DNA of 23,424 nt, from positions 1,311,941-1,335,364 of the forward strand of contig BFEA01000176.1 in the NCBI GenBank assembly GCA_003427395.1. The letters run 5' to 3'. Each line of letters opens with the position of its first letter. Position 1 is the first letter of the stretch. Positions 8,523 to 17,018 of this stretch are shown piece after piece. The position numbers were made by a program, and so were the translations under genes. Under the pieces are notes generated by a model, which searched no databases, was not told where the DNA came from, and was given only the letters and a program-made list of their open reading frames with translations. The DNA comes from Chara braunii. Lineage: Eukaryota; Streptophyta; Charophyceae; Charales; Characeae.

Positions 8523-8787
8523 CATGCATCCTGAATCTTTATATACATAATTCGGGAGAGGGGCGGAGAGGGGCGGAGAGGGGCAGCGGAGCAGTGTGGG
8601 TTCGTGGCGAGTGCGAGTACGATGGCCTTGGCTTTGGCATTTGCACGCACACGTCTTGATGGTGCTCTCCTTTTTTGTCACTTTTCACTCTCTCCGCGAT
8701 GCAATGTTTTCCCACCTGTTTCCTCTGAAAATGACCGAAAACAGGTAAAAATCCCACTATCGGGATTACATCATTTTCCCTACTCGC

Positions 8788-8811
8788 GGGGTAGGGTGGG
8801 TGGGAGCGGGG
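8788..8811 (+). other. G-quadruplex motif, copy 2
   Basis: Identical to the motif at 7559-7582, carried by the duplication. Confidence 0.7.
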
Positions 8812-8869
8812 ACTGTTCCCGCTCTGATACAAGTGACGGAACCGTCGGGATAGCGTTCCATCAATATCA

Positions 8870-9071
8870 GGACAAAGGGATGACGATGGGAGAGATGGAG
8901 GTGGAGATGGAAGGGACAACGCAACTCCAACGCAGACTCAACATGCACATACTCCAAAGTGTGCAAATAAAGAATGAGGCTGGAACAGACTGCAGCTGGG
9001 GTATATCTCCAGCGGACTAATTGGACTTGACTGGACTAGACTGGACTAATACCGACAGTAGAACCAGGCAG
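8870..9071 (+). repeat. Dispersed repeat 3' end (direct copy)
   Basis: This stretch aligns with the complement of 22740-22965. Shared words are GACAAAGGGATGA, GATGGAGGTGGAGATGGA-like sequence, CAACTCCAA/TGCAGACTCAACA, AAAGTGTGCAAAT, GGGGTATAT and ACCGACAGT. Identity is moderate with small indels. It ends in a decamer-like run of GGACTNNNNT at about 9014-9050, which the inverted copy also has in degenerate form. No protein frame is conserved between copies. Confidence 0.65.
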
Positions 9072-9629
9072 GACTGCACTGGGCTAAATTAATATACGGT
9101 CTGTTGGATCAGGCCACGACCTGGTCCCACAGGCCGAATAAACAAATAGTTAAATCACTTTGGTTGTAGGTCAAGGCAATAAGAGACACGCTGCAAGTTT
9201 GCTGCCCTAGCTCCCCACCAATATTAGATTGACGTAGATCCGCTTTCTTGATAACCTTTGACTATCTGGCTTCCATTGTGGTTGCAGCCTGAAACTGTCG
9301 AGCTGCTGCACCTTGCCGTGTACTGTCGTACGATTGGTGAAACTTACGACATTTGGGTTATACACTACTATGGTACCTAGTTACTGTTGTGTGCAGTCGT
9401 TGTGCATACAATACTTTGTTGTGTTCTGTTGGGCATGAACGTCATGCGTTTGGTGAACGCACAAGTTTTACTAAGTTGCTGCATTTTTGTTTTCGATTCG
9501 AATAAAGCACAGAGGATATGCTTTATTCAAATTCCGCCCTTCTAGGCTGCGTGGCTACAGTTTGGTAAGAGGAGGTGACATTGCGGCTTGAGGGAGTGGT
9601 CAGGATCTGCAAGGGGGTTACCGTTGTGA
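9072..9629. other. No gene; one perfect 10-bp hairpin
   Basis: The only strong signal is GAATAAAGCA (9500-9509) with TGCTTTATTC (9519-9528), a perfect 10-bp stem with a 9-base loop. The remainder shows no coding frame or repeat that I can identify. Confidence 0.6.
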
Positions 9630-10020
9630 CTTGGAGGGCCGTCAGGGTGTGAATTTTTTACTATCAAGCCATGAGCCGACCATTCCTACTGCGTTTTGGC
9701 CACCATTGTGGGACCCTCATGCGCATCAAGGCAACAAGGCTCTCTCATAAGAGTTGAGTTCAAATTTGTCCCCTTCTTGTATCTTGAGAGTCTGATTTTC
9801 CTTCTTTTGTCCTTCTTACTCACAGTCTGATCGATTGGCAACTCGTAGAACTGCATCAAGGTTTTGTGGGAGGTTTGCCCACCGATTGGGGGACCTTTGA
9901 CGGAGTCTAGGCGAGGTTCTGGAAGCAGAAAACTTTCAGATAAACCTTTTCCTTTGTGTACGCCGTTGTACCCTTATTAAAGTACAAACTCTCTACTTTG
10001 TCGATTATGTATGCATACCT
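9630..10020 (+). repeat. R1 block of composite repeat, partial copy
   Basis: This is the diverged relative of 1060-1460 in the same orientation, with the landmark TGCGTTTTGGCCACCATTG at about 9690-9708. The linker to the hairpin array, 10020-10180, also aligns loosely with 1460-1715. The composite copy seems truncated after its hairpin array, because no ~120-bp array or module M follows in this orientation. Confidence 0.65.
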
Positions 10021-10182
10021 CCCCATGGACTTATCTTTTGTTCATGGCTTAATCCAGATTAAGCAAAAAAAATACATGCATTAAGTTATCTACTATTACT
10101 ATTGTTTGAATTCAGACAAGGAGGGATGAACTGGGAGAAGGTGGGCGGAATGTGGTTTTGCTCGAGTTGGCTGGGTTTTGAA

Positions 10183-10620
10183 GGGTCAGACATTGTTTCT
10201 AAGATGAATGGTCTAGTCACTTTGTTTTGTTCTGTTTTCTAAAGGACCAAGCATTGTTTCCAAAATGAATAAATTGGTTTTTTTTTTTTTTTTACATGTT
10301 TTCTCCACAACCATACATTGTTTATAAGATGAATCGTCTGATTGTTGTTTCTTTGGGGTTTTTGACTGTTTGAACTCTCAGGACCAGACATTGTTTCTAA
10401 GATTAATGGTCTGACCGTTGTTTATTTTTTAGTGGTTTATGAACAAACCCTGAGCATTGTTTCTAAGATGAATGGTCCAGGGTACTCCGCGTTCTTTGAT
10501 ACTCAGAAAGGGGCTTAACATTGTTTCTAAGATAAATGACTCAATTTTTTTGATGTTTTTTTGGAGGGAAGTTCAAACCAAGAGAGTAGGCATTATTTCT
10601 AAGGTAAATGATTTAGTATA
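10183..10620 (+). repeat. Hairpin-unit array type 1, partial copy
   Basis: Seven units share the core CATTGTTTCTAAGATGAATGG, spaced about 60-70 bp. The clearest arms are ACCAA (10246-10250) with TTGGT (10274-10278), CAGACATT (10385-10392) with AATGGTCTG (10405-10413, one bulge), and ACCCTG (10447-10452) with CAGGGT (10478-10483). The last two units, near 10515 and 10590, have decayed arms. The loop core is more conserved than the arms, and arms vary in pairs. Confidence 0.65.
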
Positions 10621-10727
10621 AGGCTACACACACTTAAACCACCACTTCCCCCGCCGTCCTAAATTAGGGGGGATTAGTAACACATGTCCATGAGGGCTAT
10701 CGGTAGCACAATGAGGGGAACTGGCGG

Positions 10728-11160
10728 AGTGACAAAATTAGAATATGCATCGAATTGCCCCCGCAATTTATTTCGAGGTTGAAATAAAATTTTTAATTTT
10801 TTAAAATATTTTTCCTCGAAAGATCAAAATGAAATTTATGGACCCTCAAAAATTCAGAAATTTACGAATATTGTATTGAATATGAAAAATCATTGAAGTC
10901 TGGGTACTTTTCCTGTTGGCCAACACGTGATAGAGTGGCAAAAATAGAATATGTGACGAATTGGCGCGGCATTTACTACATAGTTGTTTTTATTTTTTAT
11001 TTTTTAAATATTTTTCATGGAAATTTCATGACGAAATCTACATGTCTGTCATTTCTGGAGTTATCCTTCTTCGCACAAAAAAACACAGAAGTTGGGGTGT
11101 TTTTGATTTTTTTGATATTTTTTCTGGAAAATCACGAACTAATCTACAAGATCGTAATTT
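10728..11160 (+). repeat. AT-rich tandem repeat, ~206-bp period
   Basis: AGTGACAAAATTAGAATATG at 10728 recurs as AGTGGCAAAAATAGAATATG at 10934. The following GACGAATTGSCSCGGCATTTA-like and T-rich stretches recur with it. A third partial unit (CACGAACTAATCTACAAGAT) starts near 11133. It is T-rich and non-coding. The 78- and 90-codon frames here are Phe-rich artefacts. The stretch 10621-10727 shows nothing recognisable. Confidence 0.55.
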
Positions 11161-11189
11161 TTTAGATTTTTTATTTAATTTTTTTAAGC

Positions 11190-11570
11190 GTTGTTGAAAG
11201 CACGGTCCCGACTAGGGGAACCTTCCCGGCCTCATCACGCAGGCAAAATTTGCAAGTTACTTCAAGAAAAAGGGAAGCGGCGGAGCCGCTCCGGCCGAGT
11301 GTGCCAGTTATACCTCCATCGAGTCTCTGCGATAGGACAGGGTCTCGCGAGGTACAACTTACCTCCACCCGTGGGAGCTGTCACCATCCCCACGCGAAAG
11401 TTTTTACCTGCAATTGCGAAGGTGGCCCAACCGAGGGTGTTTCTCGTATGATGTAGCATAGGGGTTACGTGCAGTCCACGCCTAGCTCAGACCCGTACGC
11501 GAACCGTCACGTTGGGGCGTTGATCTCCCACATGCGATTCGACGTCGGTCAACTAGGATATCCTAACTCA
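11190..11570 (-). repeat. Module M of composite repeat, copy B (inverted)
   Basis: Read on the minus strand from 11570 it follows the same landmarks as copy A: CTAGTTGACCGACGTCGA, GTACGGGTCTGAGC, CCCCTATGCTACATCATACG, dyad CGAG/CTCG (11446-11432), dyad GTGGG/CCCAC around GGTGACA (11393-11371), dyad GAGGTA-AGTTG-TACCTC (11365-11349), CCTGCGTGATGAGG. The homology fades near 11190. The overlapping 65-86 codon frames on both strands are not shared with the other copies. Confidence 0.65.
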
Positions 11571-11822
11571 ACCACGCAATGCGCAACCGAAGAAACTAAC
11601 TTAGACAAACAAATAAGCCTAGTCTCTTTTTCATACGTCCTGACCCATTAAAAAAAAAAAAGAATATTTCTGAGCGAGGTCCAAGCAAAGTTGTATAAAA
11701 AGAATGCAGGCGCTAAAGGAACCACAACACTCAGTCATGTGTACTCACTTGATCTGCTATCATGGCGATGCTTCATGCGTTACCCACATCCGCGCAACCT
11801 CTTATGGGTTTCGGGTTGCGTA

Positions 11823-11982
11823 CGACACTCAAGTGTCGAAAGCGAAATATCGTGAAGGGTTCCGCCTTCACGATATTGCACGGCTGAACGATAAGTCGTT
11901 CGTCCCTTGCGGCACCCCTGTCTTTTAGGAGGTAGGGGACGATAAGCAAGGGGCACAGGTCCGGCTCAAGGGGAAAACCCTT
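11823..11982. other. Cluster of five strong hairpins
   Basis: In 160 bp: CGACACT-CA-AGTGTCG (11823-11838); a perfect 13-bp stem AATATCGTGAAGG/CCTTCACGATATT with loop GTTCCG (11846-11877); GAACGA-TAAG-TCGTTC (11886-11901); a nested pair CCCTTGC (11904-11910)/GCAAGGG (11946-11952) enclosing CCCCT (11915-11919)/AGGGG (11934-11938); and AAGGG/CCCTT (11968-11982). A 13-bp perfect stem is unlikely by chance. The cluster belongs to inverted composite copy B, and the first hairpin has a counterpart at 4143-4154 in copy A. Confidence 0.75.
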
Positions 11983-12660
11983 TTTATGTTGGACCAGAGT
12001 CTGGGATATCTTGGACAAGGACCTCGAATTTTTGGCTCAGAACCAACGTCCGACCAATAATCTAAAAAGTGAAACCCCTTTAGACAAGGTTTGCTCGTTC
12101 TTCCCCAGCAAAAATAAAATACGAGTAGACACAGGTTTGCGAGCAATTCACCATACCTAAACTAAACCCAAGCGTGATCTAAGATCGGGTGCTAAACCTC
12201 GCGCTCGATTACTCCTGCCTATTCGTTAGATGCGTGCGGCATGAGCAAAATGAGAAAAAGAAAAAGGGGGAGTTTCGAAGGAAATCGGGAAGAGTCATTC
12301 TCATAGCCATAATTGAACCTTGTCACCCACACCCTGCACTCATTCATCCATATCACTCTCAATCCATAAGCGAGTCTTCGCTCCCATACATATTTGCACA
12401 CATATGAAATCTAATGAAAATCCACACGTGGATGCCACAAATGTAGTCAACCCTTTTTTTCCAGGTTTATGTCCCACACGCCCCTTTCCAACCCCTATTC
12501 AGCAAAGGCATACCCACTCGTCCTGGTTCATACAGTTTTTGCATGGTCATTCGACAGAAGTTCCAAGGATAGGTTTTATTTCATACAAAAATACCTTTCG
12601 CCTACAGGGTCAGAGACATCTGGACGTGAGTATCATCGTGGGTAGGAATTGAGTCGCAAA
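11983..12660. other. No gene or clear repeat recognised
   Basis: The region has mixed composition with one short A/G run near 12250-12270. The 60-110 codon frames that cross it have no recognisable domain. By position it is the spacer of inverted composite copy B. Confidence 0.5.
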
Positions 12661-12665
12661 CCGAC

Positions 12666-12820
12666 CTGCTATCAATTTGATAACAGAAGTTTATGAAGCT
12701 CAAGACTTTGAAGAACACTCACAGGTAACAATGACCTGCGTCACAAAATCAAGGCAAGCATCGCTTATCGAGTTAACGGAGTTCAACTCCGTATTGCACA
12801 TCAAGCTACTCAGTGGTAGC
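12666..12820. other. Hairpin string in composite copy B
   Basis: CTGCTATC/GATAACAG (12666-12686) is the inverted relative of the hairpin at 3380-3398. It is followed by CAGGT/ACCTG (12722-12738), AAGC-ATC-GCTT (12756-12766), the near-perfect palindrome ACGGAGTT-C-AACTCCGT (12776-12792) and GCTAC/GTAGC (12805-12820). Confidence 0.65.
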
Positions 12821-12844
12821 GTCCGGTAACGATGTGAAAATCCC

Positions 12845-13150
12845 GAAGATTTTGGCAGTACTTCCTTTAGGAAAGTGTGCTCGAAGAATATTTACTATAC
12901 CAAATATAAAAAGAAAACTCGTGACAATGAAAATATATGAAAATAAATCAACTCTTTGATTTTAGTAAAAAAATCGACAACACTTATTTTAGAAAGAAGG
13001 CTTCCATAATTTTTACTGAATCCAAAGACTAAACTATATCTTATCCTAGTTGACATCTATGACTCTTGACTAACTTCGAATATTTAGCAAAAATTTTGAT
13101 AGCATCTCCCCTAAAGGAAAGAGGATCTCAAAACTTCTACTAACTCAGAG
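12845..13150 (-). repeat. ~120-bp array, copy B (inverted)
   Basis: Three units in inverse orientation carry complements of the GGAAGCGCTGCCAAAATTT landmark: TTTTGGCAGTACTTCC (about 12851-12866), TCGACAACACTT (12971-12982) and TTTTGATAGCATCTCC (13094-13109). The first has the perfect dyad TTCCT-TT-AGGAA (12862-12873). The dyads in the other two are weak. The array is the counterpart of 2520-3105. Confidence 0.6.
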
Positions 13151-13159
13151 GCTAGCTAA

Positions 13160-13566
13160 AGTCCTACCAAAACAATCATGCATGATAAGACAATGCATGA
13201 TGAGACAATGCGAAAACAAAAGTGGACACCGACCTTCCTATCGCTTTAGCACAAGGCGAGCACTGACAGACTACCCTACTAAAGCAGAAAAAAGACAGAG
13301 CCTGAACAAAAAAGACAAGGCATTGTCAGCAAGCATATCATGTCCCACAATGCATTCAACCATCAAAACAAAGGTTTATTCATCCAAGGTTTTCATCTTT
13401 TGCTTGTCCTGCTCACAAAAACATGAGTCTTGTATCTTATTTAGTTAATTTTCAACTTTCTAAGTTGTTCTCAGTCAACCCCCATGCAATCACTAATACA
13501 TCAGCCTAAATTATTCTCACAAGGAGAATAGATAGACCTTTGTCAACAAGCAAAACTGACTGACTT
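13160..13566. other. No gene; short direct repeat only
   Basis: TGCATGATAAGACAA is repeated as TGCATGATGAGACAA at about 13180-13208. The 88-codon frame from 13182 has no recognisable domain. Nothing else stands out. Confidence 0.5.
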
Positions 13567-13922
13567 AGCAACGCGACCGGATCATTCAGGAGAACCTCAT
13601 CTCCAGCCTCATTTCAATGTCTTAGGCAAATGAGCAAGGCGACCGGATCAGTCAGGAGGACCTCGTCTCCAGCCCCAGCTCAATGTCTTAGGCAAACGAG
13701 CAAGGCGACCGGTTCAGTCAGGAATACCTCATCCCCAACCCAAGTTCAATGTTTTAGGCAAACGAGCAAGGTGACCGGATCAGTCAGGAGGACCTCATCT
13801 CCAACCCTAGTTCAATGTCTTAGGCAAACGAGCAAGGCGACCAAATCAGTCAAAAGGACCTCATCTCCATCCCAGTTCAATGTCTTAGGCAAAACAAGCA
13901 AGCCGACCGAATCAATCAGGTG
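13567..13922 (+). repeat. 66-bp minisatellite, about 5.4 units
   Basis: Units begin at 13567, 13633, 13699, 13765, 13831 and 13897, exactly 66 bp apart, with AGCAAGGCGACCGGATCAGT at the head and CAATGTCTTAGGCAAACG at the tail. Divergence is about 5-15 percent by eye. Because 66 is divisible by 3, one frame stays open from 13630 to 13974 and encodes a 22-residue repeat that starts SKATGSVRRTSSP. The conserved period could reflect coding, but DNA-level duplication explains it equally well and the frame has no upstream gene. Confidence 0.9.
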
Positions 13923-14395
13923 CGTGCATTTGATCATGCTCGTCGTGTTGAGATATATAATCTTACTCGGCTGACTGACCATTTTCCTCTTTTTCTAGCT
14001 GAGGAGATTACTGAGGATGAACCCTCTCCCTCTAAGGCCGTCCTTCAACAGTAAACGAACTCTTCCGCTCGTTCACAACTCACTCGTCGACACCCTCAAC
14101 GTCTTAACGATTGACATTTCCATCACTTACCTATTGACTACCACTGACTTACACCTTTAGGTACTCCATCTACAACTTCTTCATGATGTCAGCGTTTTGC
14201 GGCTCAGCTTCGACATCGACTCGACTCCTACTTCACCGACGTCATCGATCACCTTAACGACTTTAACCACTTTTTTTACTTCAAATACTTTATCGGCTTT
14301 AGCTACTTTGGCATGACTATTTCACACCACCACCCTATCTTGTGCATTCCTTGGTATGGGTTGCATGATGGTTCTCCCCTAGTTGATTCTCCCTG
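13923..14395 (+). pseudogene. Decayed coding-like frame after the minisatellite
   Basis: A single frame from 13923 reads RAFDHARRVEIYNLTRLTDH, FPLFLAEEITEDEPSPSKAV, LQQ, stop (14052-14054), TNSSARSQLTRRHPQRLND, stop, then later CQRFAAQLRHRLDSYFTDVI and HHHPILCIPWYGLHDGSPLV. No frameshift is needed over about 470 bp. The four internal stops to that point are one TAA and three TGA, as expected if CAA and CGA were changed by C-to-T mutation. It does not join the minisatellite frame. It looks like an old retroelement polyprotein fragment, but I cannot assign a domain. Confidence 0.3.
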
Positions 14396-14940
14396 AGTTC
14401 GACCCTCCCTTGGTATTGCATACGCACTTTGACCGTAGCGTTATCTTGGCTTCCTTGCTCCCATTTCTGGCTTCCTCCCTAGTCGAGGGGTTGTATGCAT
14501 GTTTTCCTCACCCACTACCCTCATAACCCTAGTGTCGGTCATTGCATGCCTTCAGTTAGGCATATCTTCACCCTATTTCAGACTCCCCTTTTATGGTCCA
14601 CCTTGCATGGTGTCATCCTTTTGTCGAGCATTACCCGAATTGATGGTCTACCTATTAGGATCACTGGTTTTATTTCACTACCACTTCCTCACCTTGAGCC
14701 TAATGACCTATCCCACCTTCGTGTGTGACTGCTCTTAGGAGTTTCGATTCTTAGGCTGCATTCACCCCCTCTGAGACCATCTCACTCTTAGTGGTTCAGC
14801 GACACGATATTATATTGTGGCATATTGCTATTTTTTCCTTTCAGCACTAATGCAATTGTCTCAAAGACTTTATAATTAAATCCTGCTACATTTTATTTTA
14901 TGTTGTTAGTTATGATGTGTATACCATACATTTGTTTTTC
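14396..14940. other. Pyrimidine-rich, possibly more decayed element sequence
   Basis: T/C-rich sequence with two overlapping frames of 77 and 79 codons (14495-14738). One ends with DGLPIRITGFISLPLPHLEP, the other is hydrophobic because of T-richness. Neither is recognisable. It may continue the decayed frame before it. Confidence 0.35.
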
Positions 14941-14958
14941 ATTTGACATTATGTAGCA

Positions 14959-15311
14959 TAGGATGCATCGCATGGACTCCGGATGGAGTTTGCTCCGCAT
15001 CCTAAATTTCTCATTTTTTTTGTTGCAGAATTTTGCTGCTTCGGCAGAAGCGTTGTCGGAGCAAATACCCTTACAAGGGTATTTGGCCATACTTTTACAG
15101 TCAACATAACGACGACATCAACTACTAAGACGGGGTCGGTCCGAAAGTTCAAGGCGCGTGCGTTTTTCGCACGACACGTTGAAACAATTTCCTCGACCAT
15201 TGAGGTCAGGGCTAATCAGTGATAAAATTTCGTTAAGTATGCATGCGCGTTATTGTGACACGCGCTCTGATGGTTAGAATCAGTAGTAAAATACCTTTCG
15301 GGCGAGAAGGT
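14959..15311. other. Cluster of five strong hairpins
   Basis: TAGGATGC (14959-14966)/GCATCCTA (14997-15004) encloses ACTCC-GGAT-GGAGT (14976-14989). Then come a perfect 11-bp stem CAAATACCCTT-AC-AAGGGTATTTG (15062-15085), CGTGCG-TTTTT-CGCACG (15157-15173), GCGCGT (15245-15250)/ACGCGC (15260-15265) and ACCTT (15293-15297)/AAGGT (15307-15311). The sequence is unrelated to the cluster at 11823-11982, but the organisation is alike. Confidence 0.7.
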
Positions 15312-15464
15312 CGAGGGGTCGATTGGATTTAATTTAGTATTATGTTAGGTAGATTTACGACGCACGCTGAGACTTAATCATCGGTACATTAGTGAAGATA
15401 AATTAATATATGCCCCGACCATACAGCCGGAGCGATTATTAGCGTGTGATCGTCAGCGTTCAGA

Positions 15465-15526
15465 CTCGAACGGTACCTTAGACCTTACTCGTATTGCTCG
15501 AACGGTACCTTAGACCTTACTCGTAT
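15465..15526 (+). repeat. 32-bp tandem duplication
   Basis: CTCGAACGGTACCTTAGACC and the bases up to CTCGTAT occur twice, at 15465 and 15497, without a difference over 30 bp. This is a recent local duplication. Confidence 0.9.
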
Positions 15527-15555
15527 ACCGCAAGCTAGGTTAAGACTCTCACTCA

Positions 15556-15617
15556 GCCTCCCATGTGAAGGGAGGCATTTGCCTCTTGGACGGTGACTTA
15601 ATGACTGCTCGGTCACC
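15556..15617. other. Two perfect hairpins
   Basis: GCCTCCC-ATGTGAA-GGGAGGC (15556-15576) and GGTGAC (15592-15597)/GTCACC (15612-15617). The GGTGAC word is also the core of a dyad in module M, but the flanks do not align. Confidence 0.65.
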
Positions 15618-15649
15618 CAAGCAACCAGTATCTCCTCCTTTTCGAAGAG

Positions 15650-16120
15650 GATTGCAGACTTTGATATCGTCCGCATAGGTCCTAAACTGTGGCTATTTGA
15701 ACTGGTACTCGTCTACCTCTAGGCCTATCAGTATTGGACCTCTAAAAATGTCAACTTTTGTTTTCTTCTGTTAGGCCTCGAGTACCCAGACACATCTACC
15801 TCTACTTGGTGTGGTAGCGGTCTCCCTGCTACTTGAGTATTTGTTGTTGCTCTTAGGTGTTGCGAGCCTCTTGTCCCCACCACTTGAGCGTTTTTCCCAC
15901 CTTAACCCTCAATGTCGTGGCCGCAGGTAAGTACCAACCCTTCGGGCCTTCCGATCATGCAAGTATCCTTGCGGGTCACACACACACTTGAGCCGACAAA
16001 GCATTCTGATAGGCATGCATGCCAGCAAGAGTACACACACACCGACTTAGAATTGGGCTTAAGCCACTAGGCGGACTGAGCCGCACTACTCTACTTGTAC
16101 CGAAGTTGCTCCCCTTCTAC
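15650..16120. other. No gene recognised
   Basis: The only notable word is CAGGTAAGTACC at 15924-15935, a perfect donor-like motif with a small GGTA/TACC dyad, similar to the AGGTAAGTTGTACC core in module M. CACAC runs occur near 15980 and 16035. Confidence 0.4.
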
Positions 16121-16126
16121 CTGAAA

Positions 16127-16190
16127 TAATAGCTAGCTCAGTAGGTTTCGAGGTAGACTTTTAAGCAGGAGACGCAGGAATCAAGTCCGG
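16127..16190 (+). other. tRNA-like A box and B box pair, degenerate
   Basis: TAGCTCAGTAGG at 16134-16145 is a perfect A-box match. GAATCAAGTCC at 16178-16188 resembles a B box and starts exactly 44 bp further, the tRNA spacing. The stems do not close (TAATAGC is not matched at the 3' side, and the T stem mismatches), so it is a pseudo-tRNA or SINE remnant, not a tRNA gene. A second B-box-like GGTTCGAACTT lies at about 16259-16269. Confidence 0.35.
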
Positions 16191-16205
16191 TCGACCTCTG
16201 AGCTA

Positions 16206-16260
16206 ACTCCTTTTTATAAGGAGCTCGACTTTGGCTTACCCCGCTTTCGGTCAGGCGGGG
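16206..16260. other. Two perfect hairpins
   Basis: CTCCTT-TTTAT-AAGGAG (16206-16222) and CCCCGC-TTTCGGTCAG-GCGGGG (16239-16260) are adjacent, both 6-bp stems. Confidence 0.6.
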
Positions 16261-16579
16261 TTCGAACTTCTGACCTCGAGATTGGAATTAGTTATAGTTA
16301 GATCCCGTTGTGATAGTTGGCACTACGAGGTGGTTAGTAATGAGATTTTTTTTGTTTTTCTTTTATTTTATTTTCGTTCTTTTTTGTATTGGTTAGAATC
16401 GTTTTCCTTTATTTCATTAGTTTCTTTATTTTTGTCTTTTATTTTTCTTTTGAATTTCGTGATTGCTCTTTATGGATCCAATTTTATGAATCCACCACTG
16501 AAACCCAAGGCGGATCCAGCCTAAGTAGCTTGTTTGGGCAACGGGCTGGTCGAGGCCGATAACGACCGGCCGCTTGGGA

Positions 16580-17018
16580 CTATGACGCCACAACGCGAAT
16601 ACTCGCAAAGTTGTAGAAGTCAAAGCACAACGAGGAGTGAGAGGAATATTTCGGGGAAAAGTGAAAGGAAGAGGGGCGCATGGAGATAAAGAAAAAGAAA
16701 AAAACAAAAAGGAAGAAAAAAAAGTAGTAGAAGAAGAAGAAGAAGAAGAAGAAGGGGAAAAAAAAAAAAAAAAAAAAAAAAAGTGAAGAAGGAGGAGAAG
16801 AAGAAGAAGGAGAAAAGAGAGCAGGGGGGAGGAAATTATTGCACATAAAGGAAGTAAGGGCGCGACTAGACAGAACGAGCGTGGCACAATGGAAACAGAA
16901 CGGCGAGTAGCTTATCGGGAATGAGGGAGAAAGCGCGCACGGAATCGGGGCAGAAGAAAAAAAAAGAAGAAGAAGAAGAAGAAGAAGAGGAAGGAGGAGA
17001 GAGACGAGGAAAGGGCGA
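16580..17018. repeat. Purine tract 1 with (GAA)n and A25
   Basis: Strand-asymmetric purine sequence: GAA repeats at about 16729-16753, an A25 run at 16758-16782, and more GAA/GAG at about 16963-16990. It ends at ACTTACC (17018-17024), which is GGTAAGT on the minus strand. Open frames here are Ser/Phe/Lys/Glu-rich repeat artefacts. The preceding 16270-16580 shows only a T-rich stretch. Confidence 0.75.

Larger units (their letters stand above)
7868..9003 (+). repeat. 1136-bp exact duplication, copy 2
   Basis: This is the second copy of 6639-7774. It carries the right part of the foldback element, the SINE-like head (B box 8503-8513), the quadruplex motif (8788-8811) and the GA-rich 3' part. 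Beyond 9003 the sequence continues into the GGACT repeat, and that continuation is also present in the inverted relative near 22740-22965. Confidence 0.9.

Noticed and set aside
1060-10620. 1060-2335 and 9630-10620 as the two LTRs of one element
   Set aside because: They are too diverged for a shared insertion, no TG...CA ends, primer-binding site or polypurine tract could be placed, and other copies of the parts occur in different combinations.
13567-13922. CRISPR array
   Set aside because: The 66-bp units are contiguous with no unique spacers, and the context is eukaryotic.
16426-16887. Ser/Phe/Leu-rich open frames of 88 and 153 codons
   Set aside because: They translate the complement of GAA and A runs; low-complexity artefacts.
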